Source of the DNA: Microbulbifer rhizosphaerae
GTDB taxonomy: Bacteria; Pseudomonadota; Gammaproteobacteria; Pseudomonadales; Cellvibrionaceae
DNA: 64,000 nt
Assembly: GCF_014191725.1 (NCBI RefSeq)
Contig: NZ_JACHWZ010000005.1
Span: forward strand, 62,001-126,000
Reading direction: 5' to 3'
Below are positions 43,969-52,783 of this stretch, one piece after another. The position numbers and the translations under genes are program-made. The notes below the pieces were generated by a model, which had not been told where the DNA came from, did no database searches, and saw only the letters and a program-made list of their open reading frames with translations. The first letter of the stretch is position 1. Every line of letters starts with the position of its first letter.

Positions 43969-45581
43969 TGCCGGGGGCTGACAGGCGGTGCATTTTACTC
44001 CTGTCGATCTCGCTGTTGTCGATTTGGTCGGGTCTCCCGATGGCGCAGACGACGGAGGACGATCCGGCCACTGAAGTGCGCCGGGATGTGGAGCTTGCGG
44101 AGCGTGAAACGGCGGAGCAGGCGGTGAACTCGCGGGAAACCGGGACCGAACCAGCGGATGCCGGAACTGAACAGCCGCGCCGGCCGACGCGCGAACGAGA
44201 AGAGAATCAGGATTCCACTCCGGCTCAACCGGGCGAGGCGGAACCGCGGCCTGAAGCGGTTGCCGATCAGAAGCCCGAGCCCCAGCGCGAACCCCAACCC
44301 AAGCCCGAACCTGAGCCCGAACGCGAACCCCAACACGAGCCCGAACCCAAACCCGAGTCGAGCGCAGCGGACGTCGCCGAAACGAAAACGCCGGAAGAGG
44401 TCGAACCGGAATCCGCCGCACCCGCGCCGAGTCGCCCGCAGATTCAACGGGGCGGCAGCCTGCTGGGGCGTTCGGCCCCGCCGCCCCCACCGGTACCGCC
44501 ACCGCGGCAAATCGCAGCCGCCGACCCGGCACCCGACCGGGATGCACAGAATTACGAACCGGGTGAAATATTACTGGTGAGTGCCGATATGGCCGAAGCG
44601 CAATCGGCGGCCCGCCAGCTTCAGGCTTATCAGCTGCGAGTGAAGTCCCGGCAGCGCCTTGGCAATCTGGGTTTGGTACTCAGCGTCTTCCGCCTGCCCC
44701 CGGGCGTCAGTCCGCCCACCCTGATGGCCCGGCTGCGCACGGAGTTGCCGGACCTGGACCTGGACACCAATCAGCGCTATCAGACGCTCAATGCCCGGCG
44801 GCGATACGCCCATCGGTTGATTGCCTGGCCCGATCCCATCGGCTCTTGCCATCGCGACTTCCGTATCGGCATGTTGGATACCCCGGTGGCGGACAAGCAT
44901 CCGGCGCTGGCCGATGCGGCGCTGGTGCGACGCAACTTTGTGCGCGGCGAAGCGGCTTCTCCGGTACACGGGACGGCGGTGGCCAGTCTGTTGATCGGCG
45001 AGCCCGGCTCGCCAGCGCCGGGCCTGCTGCCGGGCAGCCAGCTATTCGCGGCGGAAGTCTTCCGCCAGCGGGGCGAGACCACCGACACCACTACGGATAC
45101 CCTGCTGGCCGCCCTGGACTGGCTGGCCGGGCAGGACGTGCAGGCCATAAACCTGAGTCTGGGCGGGGAGCACAATCGGGTGTTTGAACTGGCACTGGAG
45201 CGACTGCTCGAGCGCGACATCCGGCTGGTGGCGGCGGCCGGCAATCGCGGGCCGGAGGCACCACCGGTGTTTCCCGCGGCGCAGCCGGGAGTGATCGCGG
45301 TCACTGCCGTGGATGCCTTGGAGCGACTGTACCCGGACGCCAACCTGGGCGATTACATCGACTTGGCGGCGCCGGGTGTGGATATCTGGGCGGCCGACGG
45401 CGAGGCTGTGGGCCGCTACCACACCGGGACATCCTTCGCCGCGCCTTTTGTGACCGCCGCGCTGCTGTTGGCGGATCACCGGGGTGTGGACCTGACCGGG
45501 ACGGTGAAAGATTTGGGCCCCGAGGGGCGTGACGAGCGTTTTGGTTGGGGGTTGGTGCAGGTGGTTGCGGGGTGTCGATAA
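43968..45581 (+). CDS. Exported subtilisin-like serine protease (S8) with proline-rich N-terminal region
   Basis: 537 residues. Signal peptide (CILLLSISLLSIWSGLPMAQ), a long charged region with Glu-Pro-Lys repeats (about 95-130), a Pro-rich linker, a prodomain-like segment (about 185-265) and the catalytic domain. Triad D304 (IGMLDTPVADKHP), H334 (VHGTAVASLLIGE) and S489 (GTSFAAPFVTAA), with oxyanion Asn in AAAGNRGPEAPP. GTG one codon earlier is also possible. Last gene of the operon. It shares domain plan with the protease at 15204. The rigid N-terminal region could span the periplasm or tether the enzyme. Confidence 0.9.
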   Translation: MPGADRRCILLLSISLLSIWSGLPMAQTTEDDPATEVRRDVELAERETAEQAVNSRETGTEPADAGTEQPRRPTREREENQDSTPAQPGEAEPRPEAVADQKPEPQREPQPKPEPEPEREPQHEPEPKPESSAADVAETKTPEEVEPESAAPAPSRPQIQRGGSLLGRSAPPPPPVPPPRQIAAADPAPDRDAQNYEPGEILLVSADMAEAQSAARQLQAYQLRVKSRQRLGNLGLVLSVFRLPPGVSPPTLMARLRTELPDLDLDTNQRYQTLNARRRYAHRLIAWPDPIGSCHRDFRIGMLDTPVADKHPALADAALVRRNFVRGEAASPVHGTAVASLLIGEPGSPAPGLLPGSQLFAAEVFRQRGETTDTTTDTLLAALDWLAGQDVQAINLSLGGEHNRVFELALERLLERDIRLVAAAGNRGPEAPPVFPAAQPGVIAVTAVDALERLYPDANLGDYIDLAAPGVDIWAADGEAVGRYHTGTSFAAPFVTAALLLADHRGVDLTGTVKDLGPEGRDERFGWGLVQVVAGCR

Positions 45582-45735
45582 GTCGACCCTTCCCGGTTCT
45601 CTCCAGGTTGCATGCATCTATGCGAATTCAAGGCTACCTCCCCGGGATTCGGGAAAAACTCCGGGGCTTGCTGCGAAGGTCCTGGCCGCCACCGGCTCCG
45701 ATTCAATGCTGTTGGGATCAGACCTTGAGAAAATA

Positions 45736-45761
45736 AAAGCCGGCTACTGGGAGCCGGCTTT
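45736..45761. terminator. Bidirectional intrinsic terminator
   Basis: AAAGCCGGCT and AGCCGGCTTT pair around a six-base loop with A-run before and T-run after, between the convergent protease and lipoprotein genes. Confidence 0.82.
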
Positions 45762-45784
45762 GGCGGGTCAATCAGTGATGTCGA

Positions 45785-47827
45785 CTAGGGGCAGGCACTG
45801 CCGCCGTTCGCATCCGAACACTGCAGTTCCAGCTCAACACTCTCACCATCGTTCAATGACCCGTAGGCAGAGAAGCTGTAGGCGACAGAACCATCATCCC
45901 CGGTGGCCATGACCTGAACCCAGTCGTTTTGAGCGGCCATACCATCCGGAAACTCCAGGGTGACCGCATCGCCCACGGGCACGTCGTCAAAGCTGTCCAC
46001 TGGCCCATAGCCGGCCCCATTGCCTTCCCGGTTGATTTCGATATCGCAGGTAGTGGCCGCGGTGTCCTGACTGTTGCTGCAGTAGAGTTGAATGCTCTGC
46101 GCCGCGGGGCCCTGCACGGATTCTTCATCCAGGATTATTGCCACGCTGCTGACCAGGCCGGTTTCCTGGGTGCCGGACAGTTCGACAAACTGACCGTTCT
46201 GGCTGTAGGCACCGTTGGAGGTGGCGGACCATTGAATCAGGGTGGCCTCCGAGGGAACGTTGATGCTGAGACTGTCAGTGATCGACACCTCGGGCTGTGT
46301 AAATTGCTCACCGTTGGGCAGCGAGGCTACCAGTTCCACGACGCACGGAATGGTGGTCCCCATCGAGGACAGGCATTGAACATCCACGGCTTCAACCGGT
46401 GTTGTGGTGAGTGTGAGCAGCACGTCTTCGGCAATGCCGGAGTTGACGCTGCCCTCCCCCAACACCTGTTGTCCAGCGAAATCCACCGGGTTTGGGGTTA
46501 CAGCCACCCAGCTGAACTCGGTGAACTCATCCAGGGCCGGCCAGCCGGTGAAGATGGTGGCGCCCTGCGCCGGAACGGTTTGAGTCAGATCGTGGGTGCC
46601 ATCCGTCAGGGTGACCGAGCAATTTACCCCAGTGCCATCGGGCAGCTCGCAGCGTACAAAGTTCTCACTGGTGGGTGCGTCCAGCGCAATGACCACGTCG
46701 GCGGACATATCGCTGGTCAAGTCGCCCATAAAACCGCCAAAGGAAGTGGCATGCCAGTCGATGGTTGCGCTGGTGGGCATGTTGATAATGGTGGAACCGC
46801 CTTCCGGCAATTGCCCGTTGCGGGTAAAGACGGAACCGTCATCCAGCGTTACCTCGGCACTGATACCGCAGGGTACTGGGCTGTTATCGAACAGCCGACA
46901 CTCCACATTGATGCTGCCCCCGTTTTCGAATTTGAAATCCCAGTTCCAGGTGGAAAAGTGGCTGACTTCCGCGTGCACCGCCAGGCCGACCGGGGAAGTG
47001 GCCGAGGCAACCACGGTACCGATGATGGAGTCGTCCTCTACCCATATGCCCTGGGTTTCGTCGAAGTGCCACATGGGCACAGTGCTGCCAACCGTGAGCG
47101 CCGCATTGTTGATACTGCCCTGCGGCAAATCCATCTGAATTTCCGCGGTGGTGCCGGGAGCCAACTGCAGGTAGTCACCGGCCTCGTTGTGCACGGAGAG
47201 CGTCAGCATCCCGGCGCTGATCAGCTCCGTTGGCGCACCCGCGGCGTCCACTGCCTGGCCGTTTCCGGGCATGGCATTGAGCTCGCCATTGGTGATATCC
47301 CAGGGGGTGATCTGCACCCTAGCAGAGCCGGTGGCTGGTTCGCCATCGGGAGTAACAAAAGCACCGGCGGGAAAGGTAATCCGCGCACCCAGGTCTGCCG
47401 CGCTCAGGGTCCGGGCCGATTCGATATCGTCCAGGCTGAGGGTCTGCTTTACCGGTGTCAGCCGGATGGGCATGACGCTCTCATTTTCGCCGTTGACTTT
47501 CATTGCCTGGGAGACAAAGCCCTCCGCTTCGGCGCGTACTACATAGAACTCCTGGTCGGGCAGGTTGAAATGAGCCCAACCGGTTTCATCGCTCTGGATG
47601 GTCGAATCATCGAGGGTAACTGACACACCGGATAACCGGGCGCCGTCGTGGGTTTGCACCACAAAGCTGAGATCGACACTGGCCGGCGGGGGATCAGTAA
47701 CGTCGTTGTCGCTATCCGGTAAGGAGCTGCCGCCGTTACCACCACAGGCGAACAGGGTGGTGGTCAACAGCGCGAAAGATAACGTCTTCAGGTAGGTTTT
47801 AGGTTTGGCGAACAGTAGTTGGCCCAT
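45785..47827 (-). CDS. Large lipoprotein with carboxypeptidase-regulatory-like N-terminal domain
   Basis: 680 residues. Lipobox LFACGG; acidic spacer; a carboxypeptidase-regulatory/SdrD-B-like domain (LSGVSVTLDDSTIQSDETGW to about 120); a FAM171/CILP-like stretch (ITFPAGAFVTPDGEPATGSA); then three related beta modules of about 100 residues, each with a Cys pair (VECRLFDNSPVPCGI, VRCELPDGTGVNCSV, VQCLSSMGTTIPCVV). It ends with a shorter Cys-rich module. Probably a cell-surface structural or binding protein. Monocistronic, sharing a terminator with the protease operon. The 205 bases upstream (47828-48032) hold nothing I recognise. Confidence 0.75.
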   Translation of the reverse strand: MGQLLFAKPKTYLKTLSFALLTTTLFACGGNGGSSLPDSDNDVTDPPPASVDLSFVVQTHDGARLSGVSVTLDDSTIQSDETGWAHFNLPDQEFYVVRAEAEGFVSQAMKVNGENESVMPIRLTPVKQTLSLDDIESARTLSAADLGARITFPAGAFVTPDGEPATGSARVQITPWDITNGELNAMPGNGQAVDAAGAPTELISAGMLTLSVHNEAGDYLQLAPGTTAEIQMDLPQGSINNAALTVGSTVPMWHFDETQGIWVEDDSIIGTVVASATSPVGLAVHAEVSHFSTWNWDFKFENGGSINVECRLFDNSPVPCGISAEVTLDDGSVFTRNGQLPEGGSTIINMPTSATIDWHATSFGGFMGDLTSDMSADVVIALDAPTSENFVRCELPDGTGVNCSVTLTDGTHDLTQTVPAQGATIFTGWPALDEFTEFSWVAVTPNPVDFAGQQVLGEGSVNSGIAEDVLLTLTTTPVEAVDVQCLSSMGTTIPCVVELVASLPNGEQFTQPEVSITDSLSINVPSEATLIQWSATSNGAYSQNGQFVELSGTQETGLVSSVAIILDEESVQGPAAQSIQLYCSNSQDTAATTCDIEINREGNGAGYGPVDSFDDVPVGDAVTLEFPDGMAAQNDWVQVMATGDDGSVAYSFSAYGSLNDGESVELELQCSDANGGSACP

Positions 47828-48032
47828 GGTGATTGCCTCTTCGGTTGCTTGGGTAAACAGCGTTTCCGTAGAGGTAGTCGCAGCGGCGGGCAGTGAGGTT
47901 CAAAAAAATGGTTCTGCTTTTCAGGAAATTCGGATAGGGGCTTCCGCCCAGCCTCTCCGCAACGGGCCGAACAGCAGCGCATCTTGGACCTCGCCCATAT
48001 GAAAATAGCATTCGCGCAGCAGGGAGTGGCAC

Positions 48033-48905
48033 TTACAGCTCGCTCGTATTGTCGGCCAGGTAGGGGGCGAGATCGACGGCGGTCAGGAATGGTGTGTCCT
48101 CTACCAGCTGCGACAGAATCGGGATGTGCCCCTGGCCGTAGATGACGACGATGCGCTTGGCCTGTCCCTCACTCTCCTCCACTTCCCGCAAAATGTTCTG
48201 GAAGATCAGGATATTGCGCTTGTACCAGTTGGCGATGGTGTGCGCGCCACCCTGGTTTTCTCCCTGCCACTGGCGGATCTGGTGGTTGAGGTAGAAGTCC
48301 TGGTTAGCGGTGAGGGCCTCGGGGGAGTTGTACCAGGCGAGAATATCCCCGATGCTGCGGGAAGCCATAACCTCATCACTGGCGGCAACAAAAGCCTTGC
48401 CGTAGCGCTGTAATTCTTCGGACAATCCCCGGTAGCGCCCCTTGGGGGCCTTATCCAGCGCGGCCTGCTGTTCGGAATAGAAACGGTGCTCCACATCCAC
48501 CGCCGCTATGCGTTCATGGCCCAGAATATCCGCGAGACGGAAACCCAGCTGATAGGCTTCGTTGCGCTTGCCCCGGTGCATACCCTCGCGATACTCCGCG
48601 TAGCGGGCATTTACCTGTTCGCTCTCATCACGTGAATATTCAAGTAGCACCAGATCCGGTTTCCACTCCGCGAGCCGTGCCACCAGATCCCGGATTTCGC
48701 GCTGGCGCCGCTCGCTCAGAACATCGTCCGCCTTTGAATTAAACATATCCCGGCCTGGATTGGCGAAGTGGTAAGTGCCCACCAACATAACTTCCGCCCA
48801 GGGGTCGGGGCGCTGCAGGATCTCACTGTCGACGGAATTTTCGTCCGCGTCGGCAAAGGCAGGCGCTACCACCAGCAGGGCGACGGCCATCACGAATCGT
48901 TTCAT
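48033..48905 (-). CDS. Exported DUF5694 family protein
   Basis: 290 residues. Signal peptide (MAVALLVVAPAFA) and the family block VMLVGTYHFANPGRDMFNSK, with further conserved parts KPDLVLLEYSRDESEQVN and VVIYGQGHIPILSQL. His and Glu residues in these blocks recall the TraB/erythromycin-esterase-like hydrolase fold, but the function is unknown. Single gene. Confidence 0.83.
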   Translation of the reverse strand: MKRFVMAVALLVVAPAFADADENSVDSEILQRPDPWAEVMLVGTYHFANPGRDMFNSKADDVLSERRQREIRDLVARLAEWKPDLVLLEYSRDESEQVNARYAEYREGMHRGKRNEAYQLGFRLADILGHERIAAVDVEHRFYSEQQAALDKAPKGRYRGLSEELQRYGKAFVAASDEVMASRSIGDILAWYNSPEALTANQDFYLNHQIRQWQGENQGGAHTIANWYKRNILIFQNILREVEESEGQAKRIVVIYGQGHIPILSQLVEDTPFLTAVDLAPYLADNTSEL

Positions 48906-48979
48906 TTGCGCATCTCCGTTTATTGATTTTTTTGATTATCGGAGGCTTGGACGCAGCAGGGAGGGATTTGGATGCAGAG

Positions 48980-49008
48980 CCGGGGGCGGGCATTGTGCCC
49001 GCCTCCGG
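48980..49008 (-). terminator. GC-rich hairpin downstream of the acs relic
   Basis: GGCGGGC-acaat-GCCCGCC extended by further pairs on both sides. No T-run, so possibly a 3' end hairpin left from acs that may now end the B12 operon transcript. Confidence 0.5.
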
Positions 49009-49020
49009 CCGATTTGCAGA

Positions 49021-49107
49021 TCAGCGGTTGGCGCAGTGCTCAATCAGTTCTTCCACCACCGAGGAATCGGCGAGAGTGGAGGCATCGCCGAGGGAGTCCA
49101 GCGCCAG
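49021..49107 (-). pseudogene. Relic 3' end of acetyl-CoA synthetase gene (acs)
   Basis: One frame reads LALDSLGDASTLADSSVVEE and ends LIEHCANR-stop. This matches the extreme C-terminus of AMP-forming acetyl-CoA synthetases (LGDTSTLADPSVV…). Only about 28 codons are left, and the stretch starts within a few bases of the btuF stop in another frame. It probably marks a deletion or insertion junction where the B12 operon met acs. Confidence 0.7.
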
Positions 49108-49111
49108 GCAT

Positions 49112-49990
49112 CTACCGGTGGCGCACTCGCTGCAACTGCTCGCAAAGCATTTCGGCACCATCGAGTATGCGCATGGTGTGCCGCTGAATAATATCCGGAG
49201 GCACAAAAAACAAGTTCTTCTCCCTTACCGCGGTAAGCGCTGGATATTCCAGCCAATCACCCAGCCACTCGGGGCGCTGCTCGCCCATGCCACTGGCAAC
49301 GATGGCGTCCGGATTGCGGGCGAGGACAGATTCGATATTGACCTTGGGCGCCAGGGATACGGCATCGGCGAAGGCGTTGCGACCTCCGCACAGGCGAATC
49401 ACATCACTCACCAGATGCTCACCGTTCAGGGTTTGCAAGGGGTCGTTCCATACCTGGTAGAAAACACTCACCGGAGCGGCGCCCCGATACTGCTGCTTTA
49501 GTTCACGCAGGCGCGCAAGCCACTGATCCCCTCGCTGGTTGGCCACCTCGCTGGTTCCGGCGAGTAACCCGAAGGTACGCACTTCACCAACAATATCTTC
49601 GAGGCTGCGCAGCTCGTCCACATACACCGTGAGCCCCAGCCGCTCGAGCTGGCGCGCCACTTCCGGGCCGTTGCCCGAAGACCAGGCGAGTACCAGATCG
49701 GGCTTGAGCGCGAGCACGGTTTCGTAGTTGACCAGCTTGTAGCTGCCCACCTGAGGCAGCTCCGCAGCTTCAGGTGGGTAGTCGCTGTAGCTGACCGCCG
49801 CTACCAGTTTATCGCCAGCGCCGGCGGAATAGGCGTTTTCCACGATATGCGGTGCCAGTGCAACAATCCGGCTGGCCGGCTCCTGCAGGCGAATTACCTT
49901 GCCCCGCGCGTCGGATACTTCAATAGGTGCCGCTCCGGTCGCTGCCGGGAGCAGAATACAAAAGAGTATGAAAAGCAAAACCTTCTTCAT
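49112..49990 (-). CDS. btuF: Vitamin B12 periplasmic binding protein
   Basis: 292 residues. Signal peptide (LLFILFCILLPAATGAA), then the cluster-A-type helical-backbone binding fold: RIVALAPHIVENAYSAGAGD, LPQVGSYKLVNYETVLALKP and DLVLAWSSGNGPEVARQL. Captures cobalamin or cobinamide in the periplasm for BtuCD, whose genes are upstream in the same operon. Last gene of the operon; the start follows the cobD stop at once (a GTG one codon earlier is possible). The stop lies against the acs relic. Confidence 0.9.
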   Translation of the reverse strand: MKKVLLFILFCILLPAATGAAPIEVSDARGKVIRLQEPASRIVALAPHIVENAYSAGAGDKLVAAVSYSDYPPEAAELPQVGSYKLVNYETVLALKPDLVLAWSSGNGPEVARQLERLGLTVYVDELRSLEDIVGEVRTFGLLAGTSEVANQRGDQWLARLRELKQQYRGAAPVSVFYQVWNDPLQTLNGEHLVSDVIRLCGGRNAFADAVSLAPKVNIESVLARNPDAIVASGMGEQRPEWLGDWLEYPALTAVREKNLFFVPPDIIQRHTMRILDGAEMLCEQLQRVRHR

Positions 49991-49993
49991 CAC

Positions 49994-51025
49994 CTAACCC
50001 TTGACTTCGCAAGCATGGTCCAGAGCCAGCCCCAGGCGCCGACCACCATCGTCAGCCAGCCCCAGCCGCAACCAGGCCTGTTGTTCATCCCCGGGCATTT
50101 TATAGCCCCAGCGTGAATAAACACCGGTTCGCCCCAGGCGGTGGTACAAGCCATACAAGCTTTGCGGTTCGCCACGAAGCGAAATAAACAATCCGGCATT
50201 CGTGGCAACGGCGGCCTCAGGCAGACGCCCTTCAAGCAATTCCATAAGGCGCTGACTTGTATCTGCGATGCGTCGTCGCTGCACCCCGTGCCAGGCGGAA
50301 TCCGCAAGCGCCCGGGTAGCAGCCCAGAGCGCGGGGGCGCTCACTGCCCAGGGGTCCATGGCATCCCGCAGTTGCTGGACACAGAAACCTGAGCCCAGCA
50401 GAAAACCCAAACGCACTCCCGCCAGGCCAAAAAACTTGCCCAGCGAGCGCAGAACGTAGAGTCGGGGGTTTTCCGCCACCCTCCCCGCCAACGAAAGCTC
50501 TGGATTCACATCGGCAAAGGCTTCATCAACCAGCATGATGCCCGGGAGTTCCCGATAAAGGTCGAGCAGCGCTTGCGGAGAGATGCGTTCACCGGTGGGG
50601 TTGTTCGGATTGATAACAACCGCGTGACGCACGCGCCCGGCGAGAATCAGCTCGGACAACTCCTCACGGGAGCGGTAGTACAAAAGCTGGTGCCCTGCGT
50701 TTTTCCAGCAGCGGGCGTGCTCCGCATACCCAGGCGCAGGCACTGCCACCGCTGCGCCATCTACCAGGCCCGGGAATCGCGATATCGCATATTGGCTGCC
50801 CGGTACCGGCAACAGGTGTTCTCGCCCCGCACCGTAATATTCACTGGCTGTATCCATCAGCGGAGACTGATCCGCGGGCAGCGAGCGCCAGACGTATTCG
50901 GGAGCCTCTCCCAGCGGGTAGCTCCAGGGGCTGACACCGGTGGACAGGTCCTGCCAGCCGCCATCCGGTTCGCCGAACAATTCCGTGGCATGGGCGAGAT
51001 CACCGCCGTGAAATGTCTTACTCAA
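49994..51025 (-). CDS. cobD: Threonine-phosphate decarboxylase (PLP enzyme)
   Basis: 343 residues, aminotransferase class I/II fold. Makes (R)-1-amino-2-propanol phosphate, the linker of the nucleotide loop. Visible are VVINPNNPTGERISPQALLD, LVDEAFADVNPE and the PLP-lysine region VLRSLGKFFGLAGVRLGFLL. Start chosen as TTG at 51025: GGGAG lies six bases before it, and it overlaps the end of cbiB. A TTG eight codons earlier is the alternative. Also called cobC in aerobic-pathway nomenclature. Confidence 0.88.
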   Translation of the reverse strand: MSKTFHGGDLAHATELFGEPDGGWQDLSTGVSPWSYPLGEAPEYVWRSLPADQSPLMDTASEYYGAGREHLLPVPGSQYAISRFPGLVDGAAVAVPAPGYAEHARCWKNAGHQLLYYRSREELSELILAGRVRHAVVINPNNPTGERISPQALLDLYRELPGIMLVDEAFADVNPELSLAGRVAENPRLYVLRSLGKFFGLAGVRLGFLLGSGFCVQQLRDAMDPWAVSAPALWAATRALADSAWHGVQRRRIADTSQRLMELLEGRLPEAAVATNAGLFISLRGEPQSLYGLYHRLGRTGVYSRWGYKMPGDEQQAWLRLGLADDGGRRLGLALDHACEVKG

Positions 51026-51953
51026 TTGCGACTCCCAAAGAGAAACCAAGAAGCATCAGCAACACCAGTGTTGCGGCAACTGCACGGGCAGCCAGAGCCT
51101 GCGCGCGGGGAATGTCCGCCGCCGTTGCCACTCGCCCGGCAGTAGCCGGTTTTTCCTGCCACTGACCGTGATAACTGGCACCGCCGCCGAGACGAAGTTC
51201 GAGAGCCCCGGCGCCGGCGGCGATAACCGGGCCGGCATTGGGGCTGGCCCAGTGGCCCGCACAGCTGCGCCACTGCTGAAGCGCCTCCGGCCTGTTTCCA
51301 AACAGGGTGAAGGCGGCGGCAGTGATACGTGCGGGAATAAAATTAAGCAGGTCGTCGAGGCGCGCGGCGGCCCAGCCGAAGGCGCGATAGCGCCGGTTGC
51401 GATAACCCCACATGGCATCCAGGGTATTGCTCAAACGGTAAACCAGCACTCCGGGCAGGCCGGCAACGGCAAACCAGAAGAGCGGGGCTACTACCGCATC
51501 GGAGGTATTTTCCAGCAGGGATTCTATAGCCGCGCGCGCCGTTTGCTCTTCGTCCAGGTTATCGCAGTCGCGGCTGACAATACGTCCCACCGCTGTGCGC
51601 GCACCGGCCAGGTCTTCCCGCTCCAATGTCCGGGCAACTGGTGCTATGTGCTCATTCAAAGCCTTCCAGCCAACCGCAAAATACACGGAGCCAGCTCCGA
51701 GAATCAGTGCCCAGGGCCCCTGCGCCTGCTGCGCCCGCTCCCAGAGCAGGCTGCCGACCAACCACACCGGCACCAGCAGCAGCGCCACGGCCAGTATTCC
51801 GTACACCTTTGGGTATTTGGCATCGGTGCAATTGAGTTTGCGCTCGAGCCCGCTGGCCAGCCGCCCGAACCCCACCAGCGGGTGAAATTGCCGGGGCTCA
51901 CCCAGCAACCTGTCGAGCAGCATCCCGAGCAGCAGTGCGGCGGCGATTACCAC
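51018..51953 (-). CDS. cbiB: Adenosylcobinamide-phosphate synthase (CbiB/CobD family)
   Basis: 311 residues with several membrane segments. Joins the aminopropanol linker to adenosylcobyric acid. Typical blocks are LLGEPRQFHPLVGFGRLASG at the start, SRDCDNLDEEQTARAAIESL (active region), ENTSDAVVAPLFWFAVAGLP and GYRNRRYRAFGWAAARLDDL. GTG start overlapping the cobS stop. Confidence 0.94.
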   Translation of the reverse strand: MVIAAALLLGMLLDRLLGEPRQFHPLVGFGRLASGLERKLNCTDAKYPKVYGILAVALLLVPVWLVGSLLWERAQQAQGPWALILGAGSVYFAVGWKALNEHIAPVARTLEREDLAGARTAVGRIVSRDCDNLDEEQTARAAIESLLENTSDAVVAPLFWFAVAGLPGVLVYRLSNTLDAMWGYRNRRYRAFGWAAARLDDLLNFIPARITAAAFTLFGNRPEALQQWRSCAGHWASPNAGPVIAAGAGALELRLGGGASYHGQWQEKPATAGRVATAADIPRAQALAARAVAATLVLLMLLGFSLGVAIE

Positions 51954-52783
51954 AGCGCCACCAGGAGAATCAGGACCAGCAACTCACTCAGTTCCACCAG
52001 CGCACCCAGGCAATCCCCGGTGTAGCCGCCGATCTGTTCATGCCAGAAGCGCCACCAGTAGAGCACCAGCAGCGCAAGCGCCGAAAATAACACGCCGGCG
52101 ACCAGGGGGCCGAGCAGTAAACTGACCAGGGCACAGGTGACCAGGGCCACCAGCCAGAGTGTCTGCACACCAGCCGTTTGCGCAGGTGCCACCACACCCT
52201 CGCTGCGGGCATAGTCGGCCAGGGCCATAAAGGGCAGTACCACCGTGCGCGCGAGCAGCGGAGCCAGCAATACCGCCAGCAGCGAGCCCTCTTGCCCCCC
52301 ATCCTGCTCCCACAGGCTGGCCACCGCCACCACCTTGAGCAGCAGCACCAACAACAGTGCTACCAGCGCTACGGCGCCACAGGCGGGATCACGCATTACC
52401 TGCAGAATGCGTTCGCGCCTTGCCGATTTGTCGGCCATCTTGTGGCCGGCGTAGTAGCCGTCCATGCAATCCGCCAGGCCATCGAGATGCAGGGCGCCAG
52501 TGAGGAGAACCCACAGGGTCACCACCAGCGCCGCCGCCAGCCAGGTGCCCAGGGGTGCAAGGATAATAGCGGAGAGCAGCAGCAGGCTTCCCATCAGCGC
52601 TCCCACCAATGGATAGAAATACACTGCCCTGGCGGCGACTTCGGTATCTGCACTCCGCACAAACCTCTCCACCGGCAGGCGGGTGAGAAACATCAGTGCA
52701 TAAAAAAATGCCTCGGTACCCCGGCGCAGTTGATCCCTCACATAGGGTTTGTCCCCGGCACGCAGCTTACCCCTGATATACAT
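51947..52783 (-). CDS. cobS: Adenosylcobinamide-GDP ribazoletransferase
   Basis: 278 residues, polytopic membrane protein. Final step of lower-ligand attachment: joins alpha-ribazole to adenosylcobinamide-GDP. Conserved FLTRLPVERF near the N-terminus, LLTGALHLDGLADCMDGYYA with the metal-binding acidic residues, and RILQVMRDPACGAVALVALL. The start overlaps the cobC end by 17 bases. Confidence 0.94.
   Translation of the reverse strand: MYIRGKLRAGDKPYVRDQLRRGTEAFFYALMFLTRLPVERFVRSADTEVAARAVYFYPLVGALMGSLLLLSAIILAPLGTWLAAALVVTLWVLLTGALHLDGLADCMDGYYAGHKMADKSARRERILQVMRDPACGAVALVALLLVLLLKVVAVASLWEQDGGQEGSLLAVLLAPLLARTVVLPFMALADYARSEGVVAPAQTAGVQTLWLVALVTCALVSLLLGPLVAGVLFSALALLVLYWWRFWHEQIGGYTGDCLGALVELSELLVLILLVALW

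Noticed and set aside
44270-44360. Repeat array in the second protease gene
   Set aside because: Codon-level Glu-Pro-Lys repeats of a proline-rich protein region, not a mobile or CRISPR repeat.
45736-45761. REP element candidate
   Set aside because: Symmetrical A-run/T-run flanks and position between convergent genes fit a terminator better, and no other copy was seen.
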